This document shows, in pieces, positions 25,973 to 34,114 of a DNA stretch of 64,000 nucleotides. The DNA lies in the NCBI RefSeq assembly GCF_029873215.1, contig NZ_CP123620.1, positions 1,240,001-1,304,000 on the forward strand, given 5' to 3'. A model generated the notes under the pieces. The model was not told the DNA's origin. It was given only the letters and a program-made list of their open reading frames with translations, and did no database searches. How positions within the stretch are numbered: position 1 is the first letter of the stretch; each line of letters starts with the position of its first letter. Both the position numbers and the translations under genes were made by a program. The DNA comes from Nocardioides sp. BP30. Its GTDB lineage: Bacteria > Actinomycetota > Actinomycetes > Propionibacteriales > Nocardioidaceae.

Positions 25973-25978
25973 TATGTT
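25973..25978 (+). promoter_or_regulatory. -10 element of the cydA promoter
   Basis: TATGTT is six bases before the GTG start at 25985, so the transcript is probably leaderless. TTGTGA at 25951-25956, 16 bp upstream, can serve as -35 and is part of the Rex site. Confidence 0.55.
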
Positions 25979-25984
25979 GATGCC

Positions 25985-27433
25985 GTGCACAGCATCGTGG
26001 ACATCGCCCGTTGGCAGTTCGGCATCACGACCGTCTACCACTTCCTGTTCGTGCCGCTCACGATCGGACTCAGCGCTCTCGTCGCGCTGACCGAGACGCT
26101 CTGGCTGGTCCGCAAGGACACCGCCGAGAAGCAGAGGTGGCTGCGGCTCTCCAAGTTCCTCGGCAAGCTCTTCCTGATCAACTTCGCGATCGGGGTCGTC
26201 ACGGGGATCGTCCAGGAGTTCCAGTTCGGGATGAACTGGTCCGACTACTCCCGCTTCGTCGGCGACGTGTTCGGCGCGCCGCTGGCGATCGAGGCCCTGG
26301 CCGCGTTCTTCTTCGAGTCGACGTTCCTCGGGTTGTGGATCTTCGGCTGGGACAAGCTCCCGCGCGCGGTCCACAACGCCTGTATCTGGATCGTGCACCT
26401 CGGCACGCTGCTCTCGGCCTGGTTCATCCTGGCGGCCAACTCCTGGATGCAGCACCCGGTGGGCTACCGGCTCAACCCGGACACGCACCGCGCCGAGCTC
26501 ACCGACTTCTGGGCCGTGATGTTCAACAAGGTCCAGGTGGTGACGTTCCCGCACGTCATCCTGGCCTCGTACATGACGGCCGCCGTGTTCATGGTCGGCG
26601 TCTGCGCCTGGCTCTACGGCCGCGGTCGCGCCACCGACGAGGACCGGCGGGTCTACCGAGGCGGCCTGCGCCTGGGCGCGGTGATCGCTGTGGTCGCCTT
26701 CGCCGGCGTCGCGATCTCCGGCGACACCCAGGGCAAGATCATGACCGACGTACAGCCCATGAAGATGGCGGCAGCGGAGGCGCTCTACCACACCTCGGAC
26801 ACCTGTGCGCCGTTCTCGATCTTCACCATCGGCACGCCGAACGGCAAGGAGGCGAAGTGGGAGCTGAAGGTGCCGTGCCTGCTCTCCTTCCTCGCGACCG
26901 GGCACTTCGACCAGCGCGTGCAGGGCATCGACAACCTGCAGCAGGAGTACGCCGAGACCTACGGGCCCGGTGAGTACACCCCGATCATCCCCGTCACCTA
27001 CTGGTCCTTCCGCTGGATGATGGGCCTCGGCGTCACCGGTGTCGGCGGAGCGGTGCTGCTGCTGTGGCTGACGCGGCGGGGCCGGACCCCGCGCGTGCGA
27101 TGGTTCGGGATGCTCGCCGCAGCGGTGCCGGTCTTCGCGCTGCTGGGCAACTCGGTCGGCTGGATCTTCACCGAGATGGGTCGCCAGCCGTGGGTGGTGT
27201 TCGGACTGATGAAGACCTCGAACGCCTCCTCGCCCGGCGTCTCCACCCCCGAGGCGTGGATCTCGCTGGTCTCCCTGACAGCGCTCTACGGCGTGCTCGC
27301 GGTGGTCGAGATCGGGCTGATGCTCCGCTACATCAAGCGCGGCGCGGCCCCGTTCGTCGAGCCGCCGACGCCGTCTCTGCGGGGGAGCTCGACGCCCTCC
27401 GACGACGACCAGCCCCTGAACTTCGCGTACTGA
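25985..27433 (+). CDS. cydA: Cytochrome bd quinol oxidase subunit I
   Basis: The 482-aa haem-bearing subunit of the high-affinity oxidase, with about nine membrane helices. The start ARWQFGITTVYHFLFVPLTIG includes His residues typical of haem ligation. The family block GRQPWVVFGLMKTSNASSPGV is intact, and the Q-loop is the short form. GTG 25985 begins the canonical N-terminus; an in-frame ATG at 25943 would add 14 residues overlapping the operator and promoter. First gene of cydA-cydB-cydDC, under Rex-type control. Confidence 0.95.
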   Translation: MHSIVDIARWQFGITTVYHFLFVPLTIGLSALVALTETLWLVRKDTAEKQRWLRLSKFLGKLFLINFAIGVVTGIVQEFQFGMNWSDYSRFVGDVFGAPLAIEALAAFFFESTFLGLWIFGWDKLPRAVHNACIWIVHLGTLLSAWFILAANSWMQHPVGYRLNPDTHRAELTDFWAVMFNKVQVVTFPHVILASYMTAAVFMVGVCAWLYGRGRATDEDRRVYRGGLRLGAVIAVVAFAGVAISGDTQGKIMTDVQPMKMAAAEALYHTSDTCAPFSIFTIGTPNGKEAKWELKVPCLLSFLATGHFDQRVQGIDNLQQEYAETYGPGEYTPIIPVTYWSFRWMMGLGVTGVGGAVLLLWLTRRGRTPRVRWFGMLAAAVPVFALLGNSVGWIFTEMGRQPWVVFGLMKTSNASSPGVSTPEAWISLVSLTALYGVLAVVEIGLMLRYIKRGAAPFVEPPTPSLRGSSTPSDDDQPLNFAY

Positions 27434-27443
27434 GGAGGATCCG

Positions 27444-28454
27444 ATGGAGCTCACCACTGTCTGGTTCTGCCTGATCGCCCTCCTCTGGATGGGCTACTTC
27501 GTCCTGGAGGGCTTCGACTTCGGCGTCGGCCTCCTGATGCCGCTCATCGCCCGCGACGATCGCGAGCGCCGGGCGATCATCAACACCATCGGCCCCGTCT
27601 GGGACGGGAACGAGGTCTGGCTGCTCACCGCCGGAGGCGCGACCTTCGCGGCCTTCCCGGAGTGGTACGCGACGCTGTTCTCCGGCTTCTACCTGCCCCT
27701 GCTGCTCATCCTGCTGGCCCTGATCGTGCGCGGCCTGGCCTTCGAGTACCGCCACCAGCGGCCGGAGACCACCTGGAAGGGCTGGTGGGACCGGGCGATC
27801 ATCGTCGGCTCGCTGGTGCCGGCCTTCCTGTGGGGCGTGGCGTTCGCCAACATCGTGCGCGGCGTGCCGATCGATGCGAGCAAGGACTTCACCGGCTCGC
27901 TGTGGACGCTGCTCAACCCCTTCGGGCTGCTCGGTGGGCTGGTCACGCTGTCGCTCTTCGTCACCCACGGCGCGATGTTCCTGGCGCTGAAGACCGACGG
28001 TGAGATCCGGCGCCGGGCGGGTGCGCTGTCGTGGCGCGTCGGTGCGGTGGCCGCGGTGCTGGCAGTGGTCTTCCTGGGGTGGACCCAGGCCGCGCACGGT
28101 GACCTGGCTTCGGGCGTCCTCTTCGCCGTCGCCGCGGTGTCGCTGGTCGGCTCGCTGGCCGCGGCGTACGGAGGGCGTGAGGGGTGGGCCTTCCTCGGCA
28201 CGTTCGTCACGATCGCCGTCACGGTCGCGGGGCTGTTCGTCTCGCTGTTCCCCGACGTGATGCCGTCCTCGACCTCGGCGCTCTACTCGCTGACGGTGCA
28301 CAACGCCTCGGCGACGCACTACACGCTCACCGTGATGACGGTAGTGGCGGCGATCTTCACCCCGCTCGTGCTGCTCTACCAGGGCTGGACCTACTGGGTG
28401 TTCCGCAAGCGTGTCGGGATCCAGCACATCCCGACCGAGGAACTGGCGCACTGA
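27444..28454 (+). CDS. cydB: Cytochrome bd quinol oxidase subunit II
   Basis: A 336-aa partner of CydA with about eight to nine membrane helices. Conserved parts are WMGYFVLEGFDFGVG, INTIGPVWDGNEVWLLTAGG, FPEWYATLFSGFYLPL and FRHQRPE-like EYRHQRPETTW. ATG 27444 follows a GAGGAGG Shine-Dalgarno, 10 nt after the cydA stop. The cydDC start follows the cydB stop by 2 nt. Confidence 0.96.
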   Translation: MELTTVWFCLIALLWMGYFVLEGFDFGVGLLMPLIARDDRERRAIINTIGPVWDGNEVWLLTAGGATFAAFPEWYATLFSGFYLPLLLILLALIVRGLAFEYRHQRPETTWKGWWDRAIIVGSLVPAFLWGVAFANIVRGVPIDASKDFTGSLWTLLNPFGLLGGLVTLSLFVTHGAMFLALKTDGEIRRRAGALSWRVGAVAAVLAVVFLGWTQAAHGDLASGVLFAVAAVSLVGSLAAAYGGREGWAFLGTFVTIAVTVAGLFVSLFPDVMPSSTSALYSLTVHNASATHYTLTVMTVVAAIFTPLVLLYQGWTYWVFRKRVGIQHIPTEELAH

Positions 28455-28456
28455 GC

Positions 28457-31400
28457 ATGCGGCCCTCCGATCCGCGCCTGCGGCGCCAGCTCGCTCCCGC
28501 TCGCGGGCCGCTGGTCCTCGTGGGGGTGGCCGGCGTGGCCGGGAGCCTGTTGCTCATCGTCCAGGCCTGGGCGGTCACGATGCTGGTCCTCGCGGTGCTC
28601 GGGCACAGCGGATCGGCCGGCACGGTGGTGGGCTGGGCGGTGACCGTGGCGGCCGTGTTCGCCGCGCGCGGGCTCGTCGGCTGGGGAAGCGACCTCGCCG
28701 CCGCCAGGGCGGCGGGACGAGTCGGCCGCGACCTCCGCCGGCGGGTGCTCGGGATGCTTCTGGGCGGAGCGCCGGGCGAGCGGTCCTCGGGGTCGCTGTC
28801 GCTGCTGGCCACGCGCGGGGTGAGCGCCGCAGAGCCGTACCTGACGCGCTACGTGCCAGCCCTCGTCCTGGCAGGGGTCCTGCCCGTGATGACGCTGGTC
28901 GCGATCGCGGTGGTCGATCCGCCGAGCGCGCTGATCGTGCTCGTCACGCTGCCCCTGATCCCGGTCTTCGGGATCCTGGTGGGCCTGGCCACCCAGGACC
29001 GCGCCACCTCGCAGTGGCGGGCGCTCGCCGATCTCTCGGGACACTTCCTCGACGTGATGCGCGGCCTGCCGACCCTGGTGGCCTTCCGGCGCGCACGGGC
29101 ACAGTCGGCGGTGATCGCCGAGGTCACCGACCGCTACCGGCGGCGCTCGCTGCGCACCCTGCGGATCGCGTTCGCGTCCTCCGCGGTGCTGGAGCTGGTC
29201 GCCACCATCTCGGTAGCGCTGGTCGCGGTCACCGTGGGTGTTCGGCTCGCCGCCGGGCATCTCCCGCTGCGCACCGCCCTGGTCGTGCTCCTGCTCGCGC
29301 CGGAGGCGTACTGGCCGCTGCGCCGGGTGGGCGCGGAGTTCCATGCCGCGGCCGAGGGCGTCGCGACGTTCGAGGCGGCGGCGGGGCTGTCGGCGCCGGT
29401 CGCTGCCGCTGTCGGTGCCGACGCGGGCGCCGGTGTCGGTGCCGCATGGCCGGCGGTCGAGGCGGGCCCGCTCGAGGTCGAGGGTCTGGTCGTCACCTAC
29501 CCGGGCCGCGCGCGCCCGGCCCTGCGGCTGGATGCCCTCACCCTTCCGGAGTACGGCGTCACCGCCGTCACCGGGCCGTCGGGGTGCGGCAAGTCGACGC
29601 TGCTCGGCGTCCTCGCGGGGCTGGTGACGCCGACCGCCGGCACCGTCCGGCACGGTTCCCGGACGGTCGGCGAGCCGGGCTGGCGCGAGCAGATCGCCTT
29701 CCTGCCGCAGCGGCCGGTGTTCCTGGCGGGGACGATCGCGCACAACCTGCGCGTGGCGCGCCCCGAAGCGGACGACGAGGAGCTGTGGGCGGTGCTCGCG
29801 CGGGTGGCGCTGGCCGATCGGGTCGCCGCGCTGCCCGGAGCCCTGGACGCGGACCTCGCCGAGGACGGTGCCTCGCTGTCGGCGGGCGAGCGGGCCCGCC
29901 TCGCGCTGGCGCGGGTGGTGCTCGCGAGGCGGCCGTGGGTGCTTCTGGATGAGCCGACGGCGCACCTGGATGCGGTCACCGAGCGGGTGATCGTCGATGT
30001 GGTGGGTGAGCTGGGGCGGTCTGGTGGGGTCGTCGTGGTGGCGCATCGGCCGGCGTTGGTGTCGATCGCTGACCGGGTCGTCGAGCTGTCGGCTTCTGCT
30101 TCTGCTTCTGCTTCGGGCTCGGCGTCGGTCCCGGTCGGCACCGTCGGGGCAGGCCTACCGCCGCGCGACGCCTCGTTCCTCGGCGGCGCGTCGTCCGGCA
30201 GCGCCCCTTCCGGCACCGCCCGTGCCCGACGCCGAGGCGATGCGTCGTCCGGCAGCGCCCCTTCCGGCACCGCCCGTGTCCGGGGCTGGAGCGGTGGTCG
30301 GCGCAGTGGGTGGGGGGCTGCAGTGGTCAGTGGGCTGGCGTGGGCGTGTGGGGTGGCGCTCACGGCGACGGCGGGGTGGCTGATCGTGCGGGCGGATGCG
30401 CGACCGGCGATCCTGACGCTGACGGTGGCGATGGTGGGGGTGCGGACGTTCGGATTGGGGCGGCCGGTGCTGCGCTACGTCGAGCGGCTGTGGTCGCACG
30501 ACCGGGCGCTGCGGCTGCTGGCGCGGCGGCGGGTGGAGGTGTACGACGCGCTGGTGCCGTTGGTCCCGGGACGGTTGGGGAAGCGGCGCGGCGACGTACT
30601 GGCGGCGGTGGTCGACGACGTGGACGCGGTCCTCGACCGCGAGCTGCGGGCGCGGCTGCCGATCAGGGCGTACGCCGTCGTCGCCGCGCTGACGACCCTG
30701 ACCGCGACGCTGATCCGCCCCGTGGCCGGTGCGATCGTGGCCGGCACGGTGCTCGCAGCAGCGGTCGCGGCGCTGCTGGCCCGCGCCGGTGCCGCCCGGG
30801 CCGAACGCGCATCCATCGCTGCCCGCGCCCGGCTCTCCGACGACGTCGTCGAGGCCGTCCAGGCCGCCGACGAGCTGAGGATGTGGCAGGCGGAGCGCGT
30901 GGCGCTGGCCCGGGTGGACGCCGACGGCGCCGCGATGGCTGCCGCCGGCCGTACCGCCGCGGCCTGGCTCGGAGGCGCGCGAGCGCTCGTGCTCGGCGTC
31001 GCCGGGCTCGCCGTGGCCGCCACGGCGCTGGCGGTGCGCGATCAGGTCGCGGCGCACGAGCTGAGCGGCCCGGTGTTCGCGTTCCTCCTGCTGCTGCCCC
31101 TCGCGCTGGCCGAGCCGGCCGCGCAGCTGGCCGATGCCGGAGCCGCGGCGGCCCGCGCGGCGGCCGCCGAACAGCGGCTCGCCGAGCTGGCCGGCCGCCC
31201 GCCGGCGGTGCACGAGCCGGAGCTCCCCGCACCGGCGCCCGGGACCTCGGCCGTGGGATTCGCGGACGTGGTGGCCCGTGACCGGCAGCTGCCCGACCTC
31301 GCGGTGGCGCCGGGGGACCGGGTCGCGATCGTGGGACCGTCGGGATCGGGCAAGAGCACGGCCGCGGCCCTCGCGCTGCGGTTCCTGGATCCCGACAGCG

Positions 31401-31915
31401 GTGAGGTCAGCCTCGGCGGAGCTGACTACCGTCGGCTGGCCACCGACACGGTCCGTGAGCGGATCGGGCTGGTGGACGACGACCCCCACGTCTTCGCCTC
31501 CACCGTCGCCGAGAACGTCCGGCTCGCGCGCCCCGGCAGCAGCGACGGGGACGTCGAGCAGGCGCTGCGCCGTGCCCACCTCGGCGGCTGGCTCGACGCA
31601 CTCCCCGAGGGGCTGGCGACCCGGCTCGGCGACGGGTACGCCGCCGTCTCGGGCGGCGAGCGGGCGCGTCTGGCCGTGGCCCGCAGCCTGCTGGCCGACC
31701 AGGCCGTGCTGGTCCTCGACGAGCCGACCGCACACCTGGACGCCGACACCGCCGGCCAGCTCGCGACCGAGGTGCTGGCGACCGCGGATCGCTCCATCGT
31801 GTGGATCACGCACGCGCCGTACGGGCTGGACCTGGTCGACCGCATCGTCCGGCTCGATGCCCGAGGCGATACCGGAGGCGATGCCGGGGACGCCGCCCCG
31901 AGCGCGAGGCGCTAG
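28457..31915 (+). CDS. cydDC: CydDC fused ABC transporter for cytochrome bd assembly
   Basis: A 1152-aa fusion of CydD and CydC, which are separate in E. coli. The first half has a six-helix domain and then Walker A GPSGCGKST (about residue 373), signature LSAGERARLALARV and LLDEPTAHLD. The second half has another membrane domain, then Walker A GPSGSGKST (about 960), signature VSGGERARLAVARS and VLDEPTAHLD. The heterodimer exports cysteine/glutathione or handles haem needed for bd maturation. A Ser/Ala/Gly-rich linker near residues 545-620 contains a 54-nt-period duplication. The stop overlaps the convergent YchJ-like stop. Confidence 0.93.
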   Translation: MRPSDPRLRRQLAPARGPLVLVGVAGVAGSLLLIVQAWAVTMLVLAVLGHSGSAGTVVGWAVTVAAVFAARGLVGWGSDLAAARAAGRVGRDLRRRVLGMLLGGAPGERSSGSLSLLATRGVSAAEPYLTRYVPALVLAGVLPVMTLVAIAVVDPPSALIVLVTLPLIPVFGILVGLATQDRATSQWRALADLSGHFLDVMRGLPTLVAFRRARAQSAVIAEVTDRYRRRSLRTLRIAFASSAVLELVATISVALVAVTVGVRLAAGHLPLRTALVVLLLAPEAYWPLRRVGAEFHAAAEGVATFEAAAGLSAPVAAAVGADAGAGVGAAWPAVEAGPLEVEGLVVTYPGRARPALRLDALTLPEYGVTAVTGPSGCGKSTLLGVLAGLVTPTAGTVRHGSRTVGEPGWREQIAFLPQRPVFLAGTIAHNLRVARPEADDEELWAVLARVALADRVAALPGALDADLAEDGASLSAGERARLALARVVLARRPWVLLDEPTAHLDAVTERVIVDVVGELGRSGGVVVVAHRPALVSIADRVVELSASASASASGSASVPVGTVGAGLPPRDASFLGGASSGSAPSGTARARRRGDASSGSAPSGTARVRGWSGGRRSGWGAAVVSGLAWACGVALTATAGWLIVRADARPAILTLTVAMVGVRTFGLGRPVLRYVERLWSHDRALRLLARRRVEVYDALVPLVPGRLGKRRGDVLAAVVDDVDAVLDRELRARLPIRAYAVVAALTTLTATLIRPVAGAIVAGTVLAAAVAALLARAGAARAERASIAARARLSDDVVEAVQAADELRMWQAERVALARVDADGAAMAAAGRTAAAWLGGARALVLGVAGLAVAATALAVRDQVAAHELSGPVFAFLLLLPLALAEPAAQLADAGAAAARAAAAEQRLAELAGRPPAVHEPELPAPAPGTSAVGFADVVARDRQLPDLAVAPGDRVAIVGPSGSGKSTAAALALRFLDPDSGEVSLGGADYRRLATDTVRERIGLVDDDPHVFASTVAENVRLARPGSSDGDVEQALRRAHLGGWLDALPEGLATRLGDGYAAVSGGERARLAVARSLLADQAVLVLDEPTAHLDADTAGQLATEVLATADRSIVWITHAPYGLDLVDRIVRLDARGDTGGDAGDAAPSARR
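30188..30278 (+). repeat. Direct repeat in the CydD-CydC linker
   Basis: Two 37-nt copies (30188-30224 and 30242-30278), apparently identical, are offset by 54 nt. In frame they repeat ASSGSAPSGTAR in the flexible linker joining the CydD and CydC halves. Confidence 0.8.
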
Positions 31916-32274
31916 GAGATCTCGCCGTCGAGGTAGAGCCAGCGGCCGGCCCGTCGGGCGAACCGGCTGCGCTCGTGCAGCCGACCGCTCCGCCCGTCCT
32001 GGCGCCAGTGCGCGGTGAACTCCACCCAGTCCTCGCCGTACCCCTCGACGGTGAGGCCCACCCAGGTCGGTCCGCCCTCGAGGGCCGGCTCCGCAGGCCG
32101 GGTGCGGGGGTGCCAGGTCCGGAAGACGTAGCCCGCATCGCCGACGGCGTAGGCCGCGTATCGCGAGCGCATCAGCTCCAGGGCGGTGCCGGCCCGGCGG
32201 ACGCCGCGGTGCAGCGGACCGCAGCAGGCGTCGTAGGGGAGTCCGGAGCCGCACGGGCAGGGGGAGCCGATCAC
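31912..32274 (-). CDS. YchJ-like UPF0225 protein with SEC-C motif
   Basis: A 120-aa cytoplasmic protein. It begins with a SEC-C-type zinc motif (CPCGSGLPYDACCGPL) and continues with an NTF2-like domain (ALELMRSRYAAYAVGDAGYV, RTWHPRTRP). The SEC-C motif in SecA binds zinc and SecB or ribosomes; YchJ-like proteins have no assigned function. GAGAAT lies 6 nt before GTG 32274 (leaderless pattern). Its stop and the cydDC stop share a palindromic CTAG with a 4-nt overlap. Confidence 0.85.
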   Translation of the reverse strand: MIGSPCPCGSGLPYDACCGPLHRGVRRAGTALELMRSRYAAYAVGDAGYVFRTWHPRTRPAEPALEGGPTWVGLTVEGYGEDWVEFTAHWRQDGRSGRLHERSRFARRAGRWLYLDGEIS

Positions 32275-32322
32275 CGGGCCATTCTCCCCGAGGGGATTGC
32301 CCCGCGCAGTAGCGTGAATGAC

Positions 32323-33723
32323 GTGACACAAGCCCCCGCGACTCAGCCCACCATCGGCACCCTCGGCGAGCTCAAGGCTGCCGGGCACGTGCTCAAGCCG
32401 CTGCGTACCGAGATCCGCGACAACCTGCTGGCCAAGCTCCGCGCCGGCGAGGACCCCTGGCCGGGCCTGCACGGCCTGGAGGACACGGTCATCCCGCAGC
32501 TCGAGCGTGCCCTGATCGCCGGGCACGACATCGTCCTCCTCGGTGAGCGCGGCCAGGGCAAGACCCGGCTGCTGCGCACCATGGTCGGACTGTTGGACGA
32601 GTGGACGCCGGTGATCGAGGGCTCCGAGCTGGGCGAGCACCCGCTCGAGCCGATCACCGTCGCCTCCCAGCGCCGGGCCGCCGAGCTGGGCGACGCGCTG
32701 CCGGTGACGTGGCGCCACCGCTCCGAGCGCTACTCCGAGAAGCTGGCCACGCCCGACACGTCGGTGGCGGACCTGATCGGCGACGTCGATCCGATGAAGG
32801 TCGCCGAGGGCCGGTCGCTGGGTGACCCGGAGACGATCCACTTCGGCCTCATCCCGCGCTCCCACCGCGGCATCGTCGCGATCAACGAGCTGCCCGACCT
32901 CGCCGAGCGCATCCAGGTCGCGATGCTGAACGTGATGGAGGAGCGCGACATCCAGATCCGTGGCTACGTGCTGCGTCTCCCGCTGGACGTGCTCGTCCTG
33001 GCCAGCGCCAACCCGGAGGACTACACGAACCGAGGGCGGATCATCACCCCGCTCAAGGACCGCTTCGGAGCCGAGATCCGCACCCACTACCCGCTCGAGC
33101 TCGAGGCCGAGATGGCGGTCATCCGGCAGGAGTCGGAGCTGGTCGCCCAGGTGCCGGAGTACCTGCTGGAGATCCTGGCCCGCTTCACCCGCAACCTGCG
33201 CGAGTCCAGCGCGGTCGACCAGCGCTCCGGCGTCTCGGCGCGGTTCTCCATCGCCGGCGCGGAGACGATCGCCGCGGCCGCCCTCCACCGCGCCACGCTG
33301 CAGGGCGAGGAGCAGCCGGTGGCGCGGGTGGTCGACCTGCAGACGGCCGTCGACGTGCTGGGGGGCAAGATCGAGTTCGAGACCGGTGAGGAGGGCCGCG
33401 AGGGCGAGATCCTGACCCACCTGCTGCGCACGGCCACCGCCGAGACCTGCCGGACCCGGCTGCGCGGGCTGGACTTCGGCCTGCTGGTCGCCGCCATCGA
33501 GACCGGCCAGATGATCACCACCGGCGAGCAGGTCGCGGCGATCGACTTCCTGACCGGCCTGCCAGCGCTCGGCGAGTCGGAGCTGTACGACGACGTCTGC
33601 GAACGGCTCGACGCGCACAACGACGGTGAGCGAGCGAGCGCCATCGAGCTCGCGCTGGAGGGCCTCTATCTGGCCCGGCGGATCGGCAAGGACAGCGACG
33701 GGTCCGAAGTCGTCTATGGCTGA
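32323..33723 (+). CDS. MoxR/magnesium-chelatase-type AAA+ ATPase
   Basis: A 466-aa ATPase. Walker A GERGQGKT starts at residue 74, the Walker B-like segment is GIVAINELPDL, and PEDYTNRGRIITPLKDRFGAEI is the sensor-containing region. It resembles the ChlI/BchI and mycobacterial Rv0958-type proteins. These pair with VWA proteins to remodel or insert metals into clients. Its VWA partner is two genes downstream at 34111. GTG 32323 is supported by TAGCGT at 32310-32315, 7 nt upstream; an in-frame GTG at 32314 would overlap that element. Confidence 0.88.
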   Translation: MTQAPATQPTIGTLGELKAAGHVLKPLRTEIRDNLLAKLRAGEDPWPGLHGLEDTVIPQLERALIAGHDIVLLGERGQGKTRLLRTMVGLLDEWTPVIEGSELGEHPLEPITVASQRRAAELGDALPVTWRHRSERYSEKLATPDTSVADLIGDVDPMKVAEGRSLGDPETIHFGLIPRSHRGIVAINELPDLAERIQVAMLNVMEERDIQIRGYVLRLPLDVLVLASANPEDYTNRGRIITPLKDRFGAEIRTHYPLELEAEMAVIRQESELVAQVPEYLLEILARFTRNLRESSAVDQRSGVSARFSIAGAETIAAAALHRATLQGEEQPVARVVDLQTAVDVLGGKIEFETGEEGREGEILTHLLRTATAETCRTRLRGLDFGLLVAAIETGQMITTGEQVAAIDFLTGLPALGESELYDDVCERLDAHNDGERASAIELALEGLYLARRIGKDSDGSEVVYG

Positions 33724-34114
33724 GCTCTCCGCCTTCGGCGTACGCGCCGGTGCCGGCTCGCTGCGGGCCGACGCCGACGCGGGAGCCGTCGTGCTGCCGC
33801 ACAGCTGGACGCCGCAGGGCGTGCTGGCGGCACCCGTCACCAACGGCGCCCAGGCACTCCACCTCGCGGTGGCGCTGTGCGTCCTCAACGACGTCTACCG
33901 CGAGGCGGCCGCCTCCGGTATCGAGATCGGCGGCGTCGCGGTCGAGGCCGACGGCGCGTTCGACGACGCCTGGGCCTCCACCGGGATCCACTACCGGGTC
34001 GAGGTCGACACGGCGGCCGACGAGGCGACCCTCGTGCGCCTGCTGACGCAGGTCGAGCACGTCGCCGAGATTCCCCGCGCCCTCGGCGCGGGAGCGAAGG
34101 TGCAGCGCAGATGA
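33716..34114 (+). CDS. Degenerate OsmC-like protein
   Basis: A 132-aa protein that looks like the OsmC/Ohr fold (TNGAQALHLAVALCVLNDVYREAAASGIEIGGVAVEADGAFD). Ohr/OsmC enzymes need two active cysteines; only one Cys is visible here (ALCVLND) and the C-terminal one is missing, so thiol peroxidase activity is unlikely. It overlaps the ATPase by 8 nt and the VWA gene by 4 nt, so it is translationally coupled inside the MoxR-VWA pair and may act as a structural adaptor. OsmC assignment is moderate. Confidence 0.68.
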   Translation: MAELSAFGVRAGAGSLRADADAGAVVLPHSWTPQGVLAAPVTNGAQALHLAVALCVLNDVYREAAASGIEIGGVAVEADGAFDDAWASTGIHYRVEVDTAADEATLVRLLTQVEHVAEIPRALGAGAKVQRR

